This document shows positions 11,967 to 21,980 of a stretch of 64,000 nt of DNA, one piece after another. Position numbers and translations under genes: made by a program. Under the pieces are notes generated by a model. It worked only from the letters and a program-made list of their open reading frames with translations. It made no database searches and had not been told where the DNA came from. The stretch spans positions 475,621 to 539,620 of the forward strand of contig JAAOMT010000741.1 of the NCBI GenBank assembly GCA_016748015.1, read 5' to 3'. The stretch comes from Geosiphon pyriformis (Eukaryota; Glomeromycota; Glomeromycetes; Archaeosporales; Geosiphonaceae). How positions within the stretch are numbered: position 1 is the stretch's first letter; each line of letters begins with the position of its first letter.

Positions 11967-13818
11967 ATGGAGCAACTTGTTTCTGTTCAGAATTTACTTG
12001 ACATAGTTGACAAAACTTTTGAAAGCATCGCTTCTGAATTTAAAACTCTCTTTCCTCAACACAAAAGTTTTAAAGCGGCTTGTACTTTGATGGAGTTGTT
12101 AGAGATTGGCGATTTGCAGGTTGAATAGTTGCACATCAGTTCTTCCACTTTGTCTGCTTTTTGAGCCGCTTTTTGTGCCTATTTTTCTGCTGGGACACGC
12201 AACAGAGTGGTTGACTTTGATATGGCATCTTCGCTCTGCGAATAATTAGGCAAAAGCTCGCGTCGTAGCTCTCTATATTCTGTATAACCTCTACAGTGTT
12301 GTCCCTATCCTTCACAACCCGTTTCTTTTGTTATTCATCAATATCTACAAATCTCTTTCTTCGAATTATTACCTGAAAACCAATCGCGAACTTTTTGTTG
12401 AATTTTGCGTTGGAAGATTAATTTTAACAGATAATGGTGGACAGGTAACCGTGAACCGATATTAGATCTGGTCATCAATTTTTGACGCGTCTTAATTTGT
12501 ATTTTTGCCAAAAATCATATGAATTCAAAATCAGTTGGGGAAGAAGACAGCGATGGACGTGTTTCGGCAGTTTGCAGATGTTGAAAGTATGCCATTCAAT
12601 AATAGTCAAGAAGTGAATATTGAAAGGCTTGAGTATTATATTGAAACTGAATTGGAAGTGGGGTTACCTTCCAAGGGAGAACACATAAAGTATTGTACAT
12701 TTCATCGGGAATTCTTGTTATTGAGAATTTTAGCAATTTTAATAATCTTAATAAAAACTTTAGACAAGTTTCTAATCTATCATCATGGTCCTCCCTTGAC
12801 AACCCTCAAATTGATGAAGCCTCAATTCTAATACCACCACTTATTCCTGTCATGCAGCAAGAGGTAAATTTCCAACTATTTCTTTTACAAATTTTGTTGG
12901 CAGTAATACCAGATTGATTTTCTTTTTTTAGCTTCAATGGATCAATCCGATTGGAAAACCAGAATTCGAGTGGGATTATAATATAATGGCAGACTTTTCT
13001 GATAGGGATGAGGTTCGATTTTTGGTGGCAAAAGCCATAAATAGAGCCTTGACCATACCCGAAGAAAAGGTTAGAATCTTTCAATTGTCTCATGAAAAAT
13101 AATAATTGAAGGCAGAGTTTAATTATTTTTTCTCCATCTTCAGTATGTATTGAACCAATTTGAAAAAGACTCCAAACTGGTCCACCATTGTAACCTTAAT
13201 CCCGAAATGTTGCCAGATTTAGTTGAAAACAATCCAAGGATAGCCATTGAAGCATTGCTGCAACTTTTGCCGTCTCGACAGATTGGCCAGTAAGTCGATA
13301 TTTTGGATGATTGGTAATGACAAGGAGATTGAGTCTGCAATTCTAATTCTTTGAAAATAGGTATTTGGAAGTTCTTGTTTCATTTGACGCTTCCAGGGAG
13401 TCGATGACAGATGTTGTGACTCGATTACGGTCATCTATGGAAGTTGTCAATCGGTTAACAACAGCCTGTCAATTACCAACCGAATTTTTACACAAGTATA
13501 TTTCCAATTGTATTCGTGCTTGTGACGAAAGTGAAAATCAAAATATTCAATATCGGCAAGTGCGTTTGGTAAGTTGTTTCTACTTTTATTCATGTTCTCG
13601 AGTATATGATGGAAAACAACTCTGCTCACTTTTATTGTGTTCACTAGGTTTGTGTATTTCTTCAATCCCTCATAAAAAATTATATTATCGACGTTAGCGA
13701 GTACTTCATTGAGATCCAAGCGTTTTGTGTTCAATATTCGCGGATAAGGGAAGCCGCAGCTTTGTTTCGATTCTTGGCAGGATTTGAAAGACCACCTTTT
13801 GCTGATGATATGGATTAG
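11967..13818 (+). CDS. CNOT11: CCR4-NOT transcription complex subunit 11 (CNOT11)
   Basis: CNOT11 is a subunit of the CCR4-NOT deadenylase, the cytoplasmic enzyme that shortens mRNA poly(A) tails; it binds CNOT10 and the CNOT1 N-terminus. Eight exons fit in phase (11967-12119, 12250-12444, 12535-12689, 12764-12863, 12932-13069, 13144-13289, 13361-13568, 13648-13818; 421 residues). The N-terminal half shows [14 protein letters not shown] and HNPF as in animal CNOT11. The C-terminal half is strongly conserved: [77 protein letters not shown]. The first donor is the unusual GTTGAA. CNOT11 is absent from budding yeast, so its presence agrees with an early-diverging fungus. Confidence 0.92.
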
Positions 13819-14940
13819 AATGGTGGCGAAATGTAAATTATTGGTAAATATAAAACAGAAATCTATTAATGATTTTAGATGTAGATTATAATATAGATCG
13901 TATATATTTGAAACATATAGCTTTGCAATAGAGCTCGTTTCCTACTATGTAAGCTTCGCTTTTATCTCTAAGCAATTTACTTCTCTTACCGATGGGATTA
14001 TTAAAAGAACAATCCTGGCGTATAATAATTTGAAGGTTAATTAGAAGAATATTGTAGGGACTGCTAGCTTAGGGAACTAAATTTCAAATTACATAATTTT
14101 GAAAATTCACATACTGACAATTTTCTAACTCAGAGGAAACTCAAAAGTGAATAACAAAATGCTAAATAGCTTACTTATCATTACTGAGATCAATTTAAAA
14201 ACTTAGCTTAAAAAAATCAAAAGTTTTACGGCCACTCTTCCATACAACTTACCACAGGACAAAATTACAGCTTTACACGGTAACATTGTATTTACAAAGG
14301 GAAAAAACTTTGTTTTTTGAGAATTGAAATATGCCACAAACTGCAAAGCTTAAATTTAACAACAAATTACAACAATTATAAAAATAACAAAAATTTAATT
14401 TTTATATTTTATTATATTGACAAAATATTATTATACGTATTTTAAATATATGATTTATTTTTCTTTATATTTTATATTATTGTATTTATTTTTTAATATT
14501 TTATATTAAATTTACAATGTAATATTAATAACTTTAAATATATGTATATAAAAAATTAAATTTGATATTTTCCGAATTAAAATAAGCTTAAATAAATTTT
14601 ATTGTTGAAAATTTATTTAATAAATAAAATAAAATAAATAAATTTTGTAATTATACTTTTCCGTTTATAACTAAATAGTCAAGTGATATTATATATATGT
14701 TTATATTATATTTAATATTTCATAAATCTAACTATTTGTGATTAAAAATTAATGTCAATAAATTGAAATAATTAATATTTCATAAGTTGTAATTCTAATA
14801 CTAAAAATTTTATACGTTATTTAATTCATTTATTTTAATTTTGAATTTTGAATTAATGCTTTTAAACTATTAGCTAATTTATAACAGCTCAAATATAAAT
14901 ATAATAGTTAAAATTGGATATTCGTGTTGAATTTAATATG
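13819..14940. other. A+T-rich gene-free block
   Basis: About 1.1 kb; from 14,380 on nearly pure A+T with no open frame of note. No repeat structure beyond short A/T runs is seen. Confidence 0.5.
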
Positions 14941-14984
14941 AGGCTTCTAACCCTTTAATGAACGGATGGATTATAACATACCAG

Positions 14985-15023
14985 TAATAGGCAATACTAA
15001 GCATTGCTATGTAAAGCCTATTA
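14985..15023. ncRNA. Possible 3'-end guide-RNA hairpin of the Fanzor relic
   Basis: TAATAGGC at 14985-14992 is a perfect inverted match to GCCTATTA at 15016-15023, with a nested GCAAT (14991-14995) / ATTGC (15003-15007) pair inside. It lies about 40 bases past the end of the decayed Fanzor coding sequence on its 3' side. In TnpB and Fanzor loci the guide RNA comes from the 3' end of the gene and the element's right end. That this hairpin is such a structure is inference from position. Confidence 0.3.
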
Positions 15024-15049
15024 TTTCTTGCATGGTCACTATAGGACCA

Positions 15050-15739
15050 AGGCTCTATCAAGCAATGCCCGGAGGAAAAATCCCCCGAGCGCCATTTTCA
15101 TCTCTATCCATCACAATCCCACAATTCCGGCAGTTGTACACTTTGAAACCTCTGATTCTTTGGATTTGCAAGCTTCATTCTGGATGATAACATGGACTAC
15201 TAATTCCTCGGGATTGCTGATCAGACGTTGTCAAAAACGATAATGCGCCCAAAATTCCAAACAGTTTTCCGTTTAATCTTTCTTATATTGGGATTGACCA
15301 TGTTCAACGAATGACAATGGCGTCGAATTCGCGGGTAAAGAACGTATTAGATTTCCGCTGAATTTCATTTGGAGATGTATAACTTTTCACCGCATCCGAA
15401 AAATCGCCTTATCGAGCCGTCGGGCCATTTTATTCTTACCTTTTGAGGAGGATACTGCTGATTATCCTTTGGGAGATGAGTATTTGCAAATGCGAATATA
15501 CAATGTTCATCAATCTTGCCTACACCTTTCGTGAGAGAGTACCATGTGGATTTCGAAAAATTCTGCACGCAAATTTTCATTGTTTGTCGCAAGTCTTTTC
15601 GAGATCGAAATGATAGAAAGTGTGCTGAGAGACCTTGTCGATTCGCGTTTGTCCCTTGTTGATTCGTGTTTAAATTTTGCTGATTTACATTATGCTTAAT
15701 TACTTCTTCGATAATATTCGCGGGCGCTTTGCCGTGCAT
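15050..15739 (-). pseudogene. Decayed Fanzor (eukaryotic TnpB-like RNA-guided nuclease)
   Basis: Read on the minus strand in shifting frames, the conserved blocks of TnpB/Fanzor proteins appear in order. First LSFRSRKDLRQTMKI (about 15600, in a 124-codon open frame), as in the FRSKKD segment of eukaryotic members. Then FWAHYRF-stop-QRLI (15222-15255), as in the family's W-HYRF-QRL helix; the stop is CGA changed to TGA. Then VIIQNEA, the place of the RuvC-II Glu. Then the zinc ribbon with RuvC-III Asp, NCRNCGIVMDRDENGARGIF, followed after a frameshift by LRALLDRAL. The RuvC-I segment (DPG) is not found and is probably deleted between about 15,300 and 15,365. At least three frame changes make it a non-functional relic of a transposon-borne gene. 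Confidence 0.8.
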
Positions 15740-16359
15740 ACCACAAAGGAATATTCAAGACAACATTTCACATGAACTTGCAGCTTTTTTGAGTTTCTTG
15801 TCTTCGCGTTGATAAGCGTCTTTTCATCTGTGTAAAGCTTAAGTTTATCTTTGATGGATTGAGGCTTTATTCAAGCTTATTGTGATTGACCGATTTGAGA
15901 ATTTTTGGTATAAAAGCGACGATGTCGACTTCAGTAGACAACAGTATTATAAGCAAAATCTCGTCAAACTCAATCACCCCTTCGAGAGCTGCTTTTCGTA
16001 TACAGCTTGATTAATAGTGTATGGATGAGAGTATCTTTCTTCTTTTGACGTTGCCACGAGCTGCTATCGCTTTTCCCTTGCGTTTCTCGCCTGTTCTGAC
16101 ACTTACGTCAATCTATCACCACAATTCCGCAGCTTGTTCGTCTTAAGAAAAGAAAAAGGTGATTTATTTTTCGCGATTTTGAACATGATAAGCATTATCC
16201 GTGTTCCCATACTTGCATTGTGCCAGAACAATGGCATATTGGATATATTGCGGCTTGTGTAATTTCCGACCGTCTTAATTCTTCTCGGCTAACTTTTTAA
16301 GCTTTTCCTCTTAAAAATCTTCCGTTTAAGATCAAGCAAAACCTCCTCAGACGTTCAGA
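15740..16359. other. Unassigned stretch between Fanzor relic and kynureninase
   Basis: GC-richer than usual spacer. On the minus strand it shows broken frames that could be the N-terminal part of the Fanzor relic, but no motif is secure. The last about 100 bases, T/C-rich, are probably the kynureninase leader. Confidence 0.35.
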
Positions 16360-18318
16360 ATGCTTGACATTCATCAAATTCTCAAAGACGTAAAACTCCA
16401 ATTGCATGAACTCAAAGACGTGCATGAAACAATTTCGAAACTCGCAGCCAAAGCTAATGCTAACCCACTAAGTGTCGAATTTGCCCAGCATCTTGATGAA
16501 AGTGACGACTTGAAAAACCTACGTAGTGAATTTTCAATACCTAAAGTTGGTGACATTGTGCCCAAAGAAATAGGTTGGCTTTTAAGAGGGGATCATTGAA
16601 TTTTGGATTTTTACATTAATTGTTCAATTGTCACTTTCAATATTCATCTTCTCGCGCTCATTCTCCATTTTAGATCCAATCGCTCCTAATGAAGATAGTG
16701 TCTATTTGTGTGGAAACTCACTTGGTTTGTTTCCAAAGCGGACCCGTCAGTTAATCAAGGAAGAGCTTGATGTTTGGGCTTCGTCGTAACTATATTTCAA
16801 AGGATTTTTGAAGGATATTGTTTTTTGTTTTTTTGAAAACTAACTCAAATATTTTACATCGACAATTTAGCGGTGTGACAGGTCATTTTGAGCACAAATA
16901 TAATCGTCCCTGGTCAACCATTGACGAGACAGTAACAGGCAAGACGGCAGAACTCATTGGTAAATACCAATATTTGTTTGACTTTATTCAACAGATTTAC
17001 TTAATTTTTCCATTTTCAATAGGGGCAAAACCCATTGAGGTAGCCGTCATGAATACACTTACTTCTAATCTTCATCTACTCATGGTTTCATTCTATACAC
17101 CAACAAAGGATCGCTACAAGATTTTAATAGAAGAAAAGGCCTTCCCATCTGATCAGGTCAATATTGATAATCATCAAGATTATCATAATTTTCTTTTTAA
17201 CTTTATTCCAGAATCGTTATTTATTCATTAAAACCTGTTCGAAAATGTATAGTATGCCATTGAATCTCAACTAAGGTTTCACGGGCACCAACCTTCAGAC
17301 GCGTTGATTACCGTAAAATCGCATTCTGGTGCACATACACTGGAAAACCAAGATATTATAGATCTGATAAATAAGGAAGGCGACAAGATCGCAGTGGTTT
17401 TACTAAGCGCTGTTCAATATTACACAGGTCAATTTTTTCACATTGAAAAAATCACCAAAGCAGCGCATAAGAAGGTTCGAGTGGAATTAGGATTGGCATT
17501 AAATATAAAAATTATTTTTTTGATTCTTGAAGCTTTTTTTATTTAGGGTTGCATTGTTGCATTAGATCTTGCTCATGCTGTGGGAAATGTGGTTTTAAGA
17601 TTACATGATTGGAAAGTGGATTTTGCCGTCTGGTGTTCATATAAATATTTAAATGCTGGTCCTGGGGCAATCGGAGGGATTTTCATTCATGAGAAGCACG
17701 CTCGTGATTTCAATAGACCCAGGTAGGCAATTTTTCTAGTCTATTCAAAGTTTCAACGGATTTGAATATAGCTTGCATCTTCATAGATTTGCCGGTTGGT
17801 GGGGACACGATAAAAATTCGAGATTTCAAATGAATAAACGTGAGTAATCATCCCAAAAATTAATTTTCATTAATCATTCGGCTAAATAAGTTGTCTTTAT
17901 CTCAGCTTTCCAACCCCTTGATGGTGCTGGGGGGTTTCAAGTATCAAATCCTTCAGTTTTAGATACTGTTGCCCTTTTGGGTAGCTTGGAAGTTTTCTCT
18001 CAAACTAATATGTGGGATCTTCGAACCAAATCAATTCTGCTTACTGGCTATCTTGATTACCTTCTTGAAAAAGAAATTCATGGGAAGGGTTACAAAATCA
18101 TTACTCCGAAAGACCCTCGCCAACGTGGTGCTCAACTATCAATATTGATAGAAGGAGGAAAATTGAATAAAGTACTTGAAAAATTATTTACTCATGGTAT
18201 CGTAGTGGATGAAAGAAGACCAGATTGCCTTCGAGTTTCTCCTGCTCCTCTGTACAATACCTTTAGTGATGTGTGGAGATTTGTTAAGGCATTCAAATTT
18301 ATACTTTCAGAGATCTAA
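16360..18318 (+). CDS. Kynureninase
   Basis: Kynureninase is a PLP enzyme that cleaves kynurenine or 3-hydroxykynurenine to (hydroxy)anthranilate and alanine, in tryptophan breakdown and de novo NAD synthesis; cytosolic. Eight exons in phase (16360-16573, 16674-16785, 16871-16959, 17023-17156, 17253-17474, 17547-17722, 17787-17839, 17906-18318) give 470 residues, the usual length. Clear blocks are [10 protein letters not shown] near the N-terminus, [34 protein letters not shown], the PLP-binding segment [19 protein letters not shown] with the Schiff-base Lys, RFAGWWGH, and a C-terminal [15 protein letters not shown]. The first donor is GTTGGC. Equivalent to yeast BNA5. Confidence 0.95.
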
Positions 18319-18663
18319 TTAAAAATGGCCATTCTGACCAATCAAACTGTTACAAGTAATACTGTCACGGTGAAACAAAGAAAATGTATATACATGGTAG
18401 ATTATGAAATCAACAATTTTTTCATAATTTCCACGCTTCACGTTTATTATAACGGTGGCGACGGGTTACTTTCTTTACCACAATATTCCTCCTTTTTCTT
18501 ACCATAATTCTTTTCCGTCTTCGTGATTCAGGAATAACACAAAGCACCTGTTTTGCTCGTTGCTCATCAAAAATTCGTGATTGAATTTTTTTGAGGTCTT
18601 CTTGATGAGGACTTTGAATTTTTTATCTATCCACTTTGAAACTTTGCAAAAGTAAAAGGAACA
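18319..18663. other. Spacer between kynureninase and HUT1-like genes
   Basis: 345 bases between genes in the same direction. No gene is seen; the last part is pyrimidine-rich and probably the HUT1 promoter/leader. Confidence 0.4.
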
Positions 18664-19758
18664 ATGTCTTTATTGAAAATAGGTTTCAGTGTTGTGGGCA
18701 TATACACTTGTTTCTTAACATGGGGTGTTCTACAAGAACGTGTTTCGACAACACCCTACAGTCACAAAAATAATAGCACGATATTTCAGAAGCCACAACG
18801 TTTTAAATATTTCATATTTTTAAACATGATTCAATCATTCATGGCGGCTATTGTGGCATTATTCTATTTAATCGGTAGTGGTAAATCTCTTGGAACCACG
18901 AATCCATGGGTCATCTTTCGCTACCTTCAGGTTGCATTTCTACAATCAATCGGATCACCTTTCGGCTATCATAGTCTCAAACATATCGACTACCCGACCA
19001 TGATTTTAGGTAAATCATGTAAATTGGTGCCAGTGATGCTGATGAACGTCATGCTATACCGAAAAAAGTTTCCATTGTACAAATATATAGTTGTATCCTT
19101 GATTACACTTGGTGTATCAGGATTCATGTTACTGCAACCGGTATCCGAAAAGAAACGTGAAGTCATGACAAATTCATTGTATGGAATTTTACTATTGACA
19201 GTGAATTTATTGCTGGATGGTGTCACGAATTCTACCCAAGATCAGATATTTCACAAGTATAAAGTGACTGGACAACAGATGATGTTATTCATGAACTTGT
19301 TTAGTGGGCTTTTGATGTTTGGGTGGTTGGTGACGCCGTGGAACACTGAGCTAGGCAAGGCATTGGCCTTCTGTCATGAATATCCCGCAGTCATTACTGA
19401 TATTTTATTATTTTCATTATGTGGGGCATTGGGACAATGCTTCATCTTTTTCACTCTGCAAAATTTTGGATCTTTGTTTTTGGTCACGATTACGGTTACC
19501 CGAAAATTGTTCACCATGTTGTTGTCGGTGTTTTGGTTTGATCATCATTTGACAGTTGGCCAATGGCTTGCTGTCGCTTTGGTATTCACTGGAATCGGTT
19601 TAGAGGCGGTTGTGAAGCAAGCTGAAAAGTGGCGTCTTGAGAGAAATTTCGCAGCAAAAGAAGCTGCAAAGAAAAATGGTTATAAATTATCGAACGGTAC
19701 CACTAAAGTAGTGTCAAAGAAAAAGAGTGGGGGAAAGAATAAATTTAAACATATATGA
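18664..19758 (+). CDS. HUT1: UDP-galactose/nucleotide-sugar transporter of the HUT1 (SLC35B1) family
   Basis: A 364-residue intronless membrane protein of the drug/metabolite superfamily. Fungal HUT1 is an ER UDP-galactose transporter; animal SLC35B1 was later shown to exchange ATP for ADP in the ER, so the substrate is not certain. About nine or ten hydrophobic helices are seen. Family blocks include TWGVLQERVSTTPY at residues 20-33, SPFGYHSLKHIDYPTMILGKS near 100, PVMLMNVMLYRKKFP, and the C-terminal SVFWFDHHLTVGQWLAVALV with TGIGLEA. A Lys-rich tail follows, as in ER members, though it is not an exact KKxx signal. It stands out as the only long intronless gene in an intron-rich window. Confidence 0.9.
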   Translation: MSLLKIGFSVVGIYTCFLTWGVLQERVSTTPYSHKNNSTIFQKPQRFKYFIFLNMIQSFMAAIVALFYLIGSGKSLGTTNPWVIFRYLQVAFLQSIGSPFGYHSLKHIDYPTMILGKSCKLVPVMLMNVMLYRKKFPLYKYIVVSLITLGVSGFMLLQPVSEKKREVMTNSLYGILLLTVNLLLDGVTNSTQDQIFHKYKVTGQQMMLFMNLFSGLLMFGWLVTPWNTELGKALAFCHEYPAVITDILLFSLCGALGQCFIFFTLQNFGSLFLVTITVTRKLFTMLLSVFWFDHHLTVGQWLAVALVFTGIGLEAVVKQAEKWRLERNFAAKEAAKKNGYKLSNGTTKVVSKKKSGGKNKFKHI

Positions 19759-20422
<664 letters not shown>

Positions 20423-21786
20423 ATGACATTTTATCCTTTCCCCAATGATAGTTCACTTATTACGTCCGATGCCTCTTTGCGTCGCGCTCTTAACCGTCAT
20501 ACGAAAGACACACTTTTAGAATATGTAGAGCAATGGCTTCAATTACCAGAAACGTACCCTATAACACGTACGGATGAGAAACTTGCTTTGGGAGACGAGG
20601 AAAACGAAGGGAACAATTACGAGGAAAATTTGCGAAAAAGTTTATGGAGGCCATACGCAAAGTTAAAACATAGTGGTTTTAAAAAGCAAGTAATTGATAG
20701 AGTCTTAAACAATGATTGGGCATGTCTTTTTTTTTCGATAGTTGTTTTAGAAACCATCCTCAATTTATAAAAAGCTTATTACTTTTTTCCCAAAGCAGCA
20801 CAATGGGCTGAATTTTTTGCAAGTTGCACAGTTAGACATGAAATGTCTGTATATCTACATTATCATTACAAATTCTCAAGGTTCCATCTCATTGAATGTT
20901 TTAATTTATAAAATGGATACAGATTATCGTGATCATTCCAGTACGATCAATTGGACAGCTTTCAAATTGTGTTCAGAACCAAGTAAGAAACTATAAATGT
21001 TGCTGATAACCAAAAAATAATAAACTTTTTCGCTAATGATTGTTATTTCCTTCCAAGATGCGATTAAAAAAGAATTTAGCTCAGTCCAAAAATTCAAAAC
21101 TATTCTCTCGAAACAGATACTAACTTTTTTCATCAATGCAAGTAAATTTGCAATTGTTGAATGTTAAAAATTAGAACCAAAATTTAACTTGGATTCTTTT
21201 TTCCTAAAGCATGTCTACGTTGAACTTCAAGAAAACAATATTTGGACGAGGATTAGTATTTTTGATGGAATACCTATCAATTCTCTTCCTCCCAACAGTA
21301 GCATTATTTATCTTGTTTATTTTATGAAATCCGAGTACATTATATGTGGAAATATTAAGCCTGAGCACAAAAAATATTTTCTTCAGGTAATATTATTTCA
21401 AAATTGTCGGCCCAATCATCTTATTGCTCTCTAATATCCTTTGAATTATTGAAGGGTATTTCAAGAACATTTGGATGCGAACAAATTCAAGAATTGCACT
21501 TAAAAGGAGAAAATGTTGAATCTTTACGAGAGCTTCTTTTATGTTCCTCATCCCAAGAGTCTCACAATCACCCTGTTTGAATCAATTAGACACGAACTCT
21601 TAAAAATATTGATCAAAGAAACAGAAATTAGAAGGTAAGTTATTATTTTTTATTCTTAATAAGTTCCATTTTTATTAATTCAATTTCAAAAGTTTTGACT
21701 TATGCCACCCTATTTGGTCCATAATAGTCCTTAGAACTCTTAAAAAAACGACGTGCCATGATTTTCTCTATAATGATTTACGATAA
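20423..21786 (+). CDS. CENP-N/Chl4 (Mis15)-like kinetochore protein
   Basis: CENP-N/Chl4 is an inner-kinetochore protein that binds CENP-A nucleosomes. The fit is by block order: RRALNRHTKDTLLEYVEQWL, then KKQVIDRVLNNDW, GLNFLQVAQLDMK, YYRDHSSTINWTAFKL (family: DHP-SQ-WTA-KL), VQKFKTILSKQI, and HVYVELQENNIWTRISIFDG, as in human CENP-N ENAVWIRI. Exons: 20423-20719, 20799-20844, 20923-20982, 21058-21155, 21210-21386, 21455 to about 21635, 21693-21786. Exon 1 ends at a GC donor (TGG then GCATGT). In the sixth exon the frame ends at TGA 21578-21580, but the +1 frame continues open (YVPHPKSLTITLFESIRHEL) into a good donor and a last exon; a one-base excess in the T-run at 21537-21540 would explain this. 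Either a 267-residue protein or a longer frameshifted one. Confidence 0.7.
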
Positions 21787-21980
21787 CACTACGTTAATTG
21801 AGTGTAAATGGTGATCATGAACTTTTCCGAATATCTTGGGATACCAATGCTGCAATCCCTACCTTTTCTTAGAAGTAAAAACCAAGGTTGCCTTGCGTTG
21901 TGTTCCTCCTGACCACTAACCACTACTTTGTTCACCGGGTTTCTCGTTTGAGCTTGTTCTGGGAAAATTTCATACTCTCC

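Noticed and set aside
12129-12360. Coding-like minus-strand frames ([17 protein letters not shown]) opposite CNOT11 intron 1 and exon 2
   Set aside because: They overlap the well-supported CNOT11 exon 2, have stops and frame changes, and match no family I know; best explained as a shadow.
18325-18507. 60-codon frame after kynureninase
   Set aside because: Low-complexity, in the 3' region, no family features.
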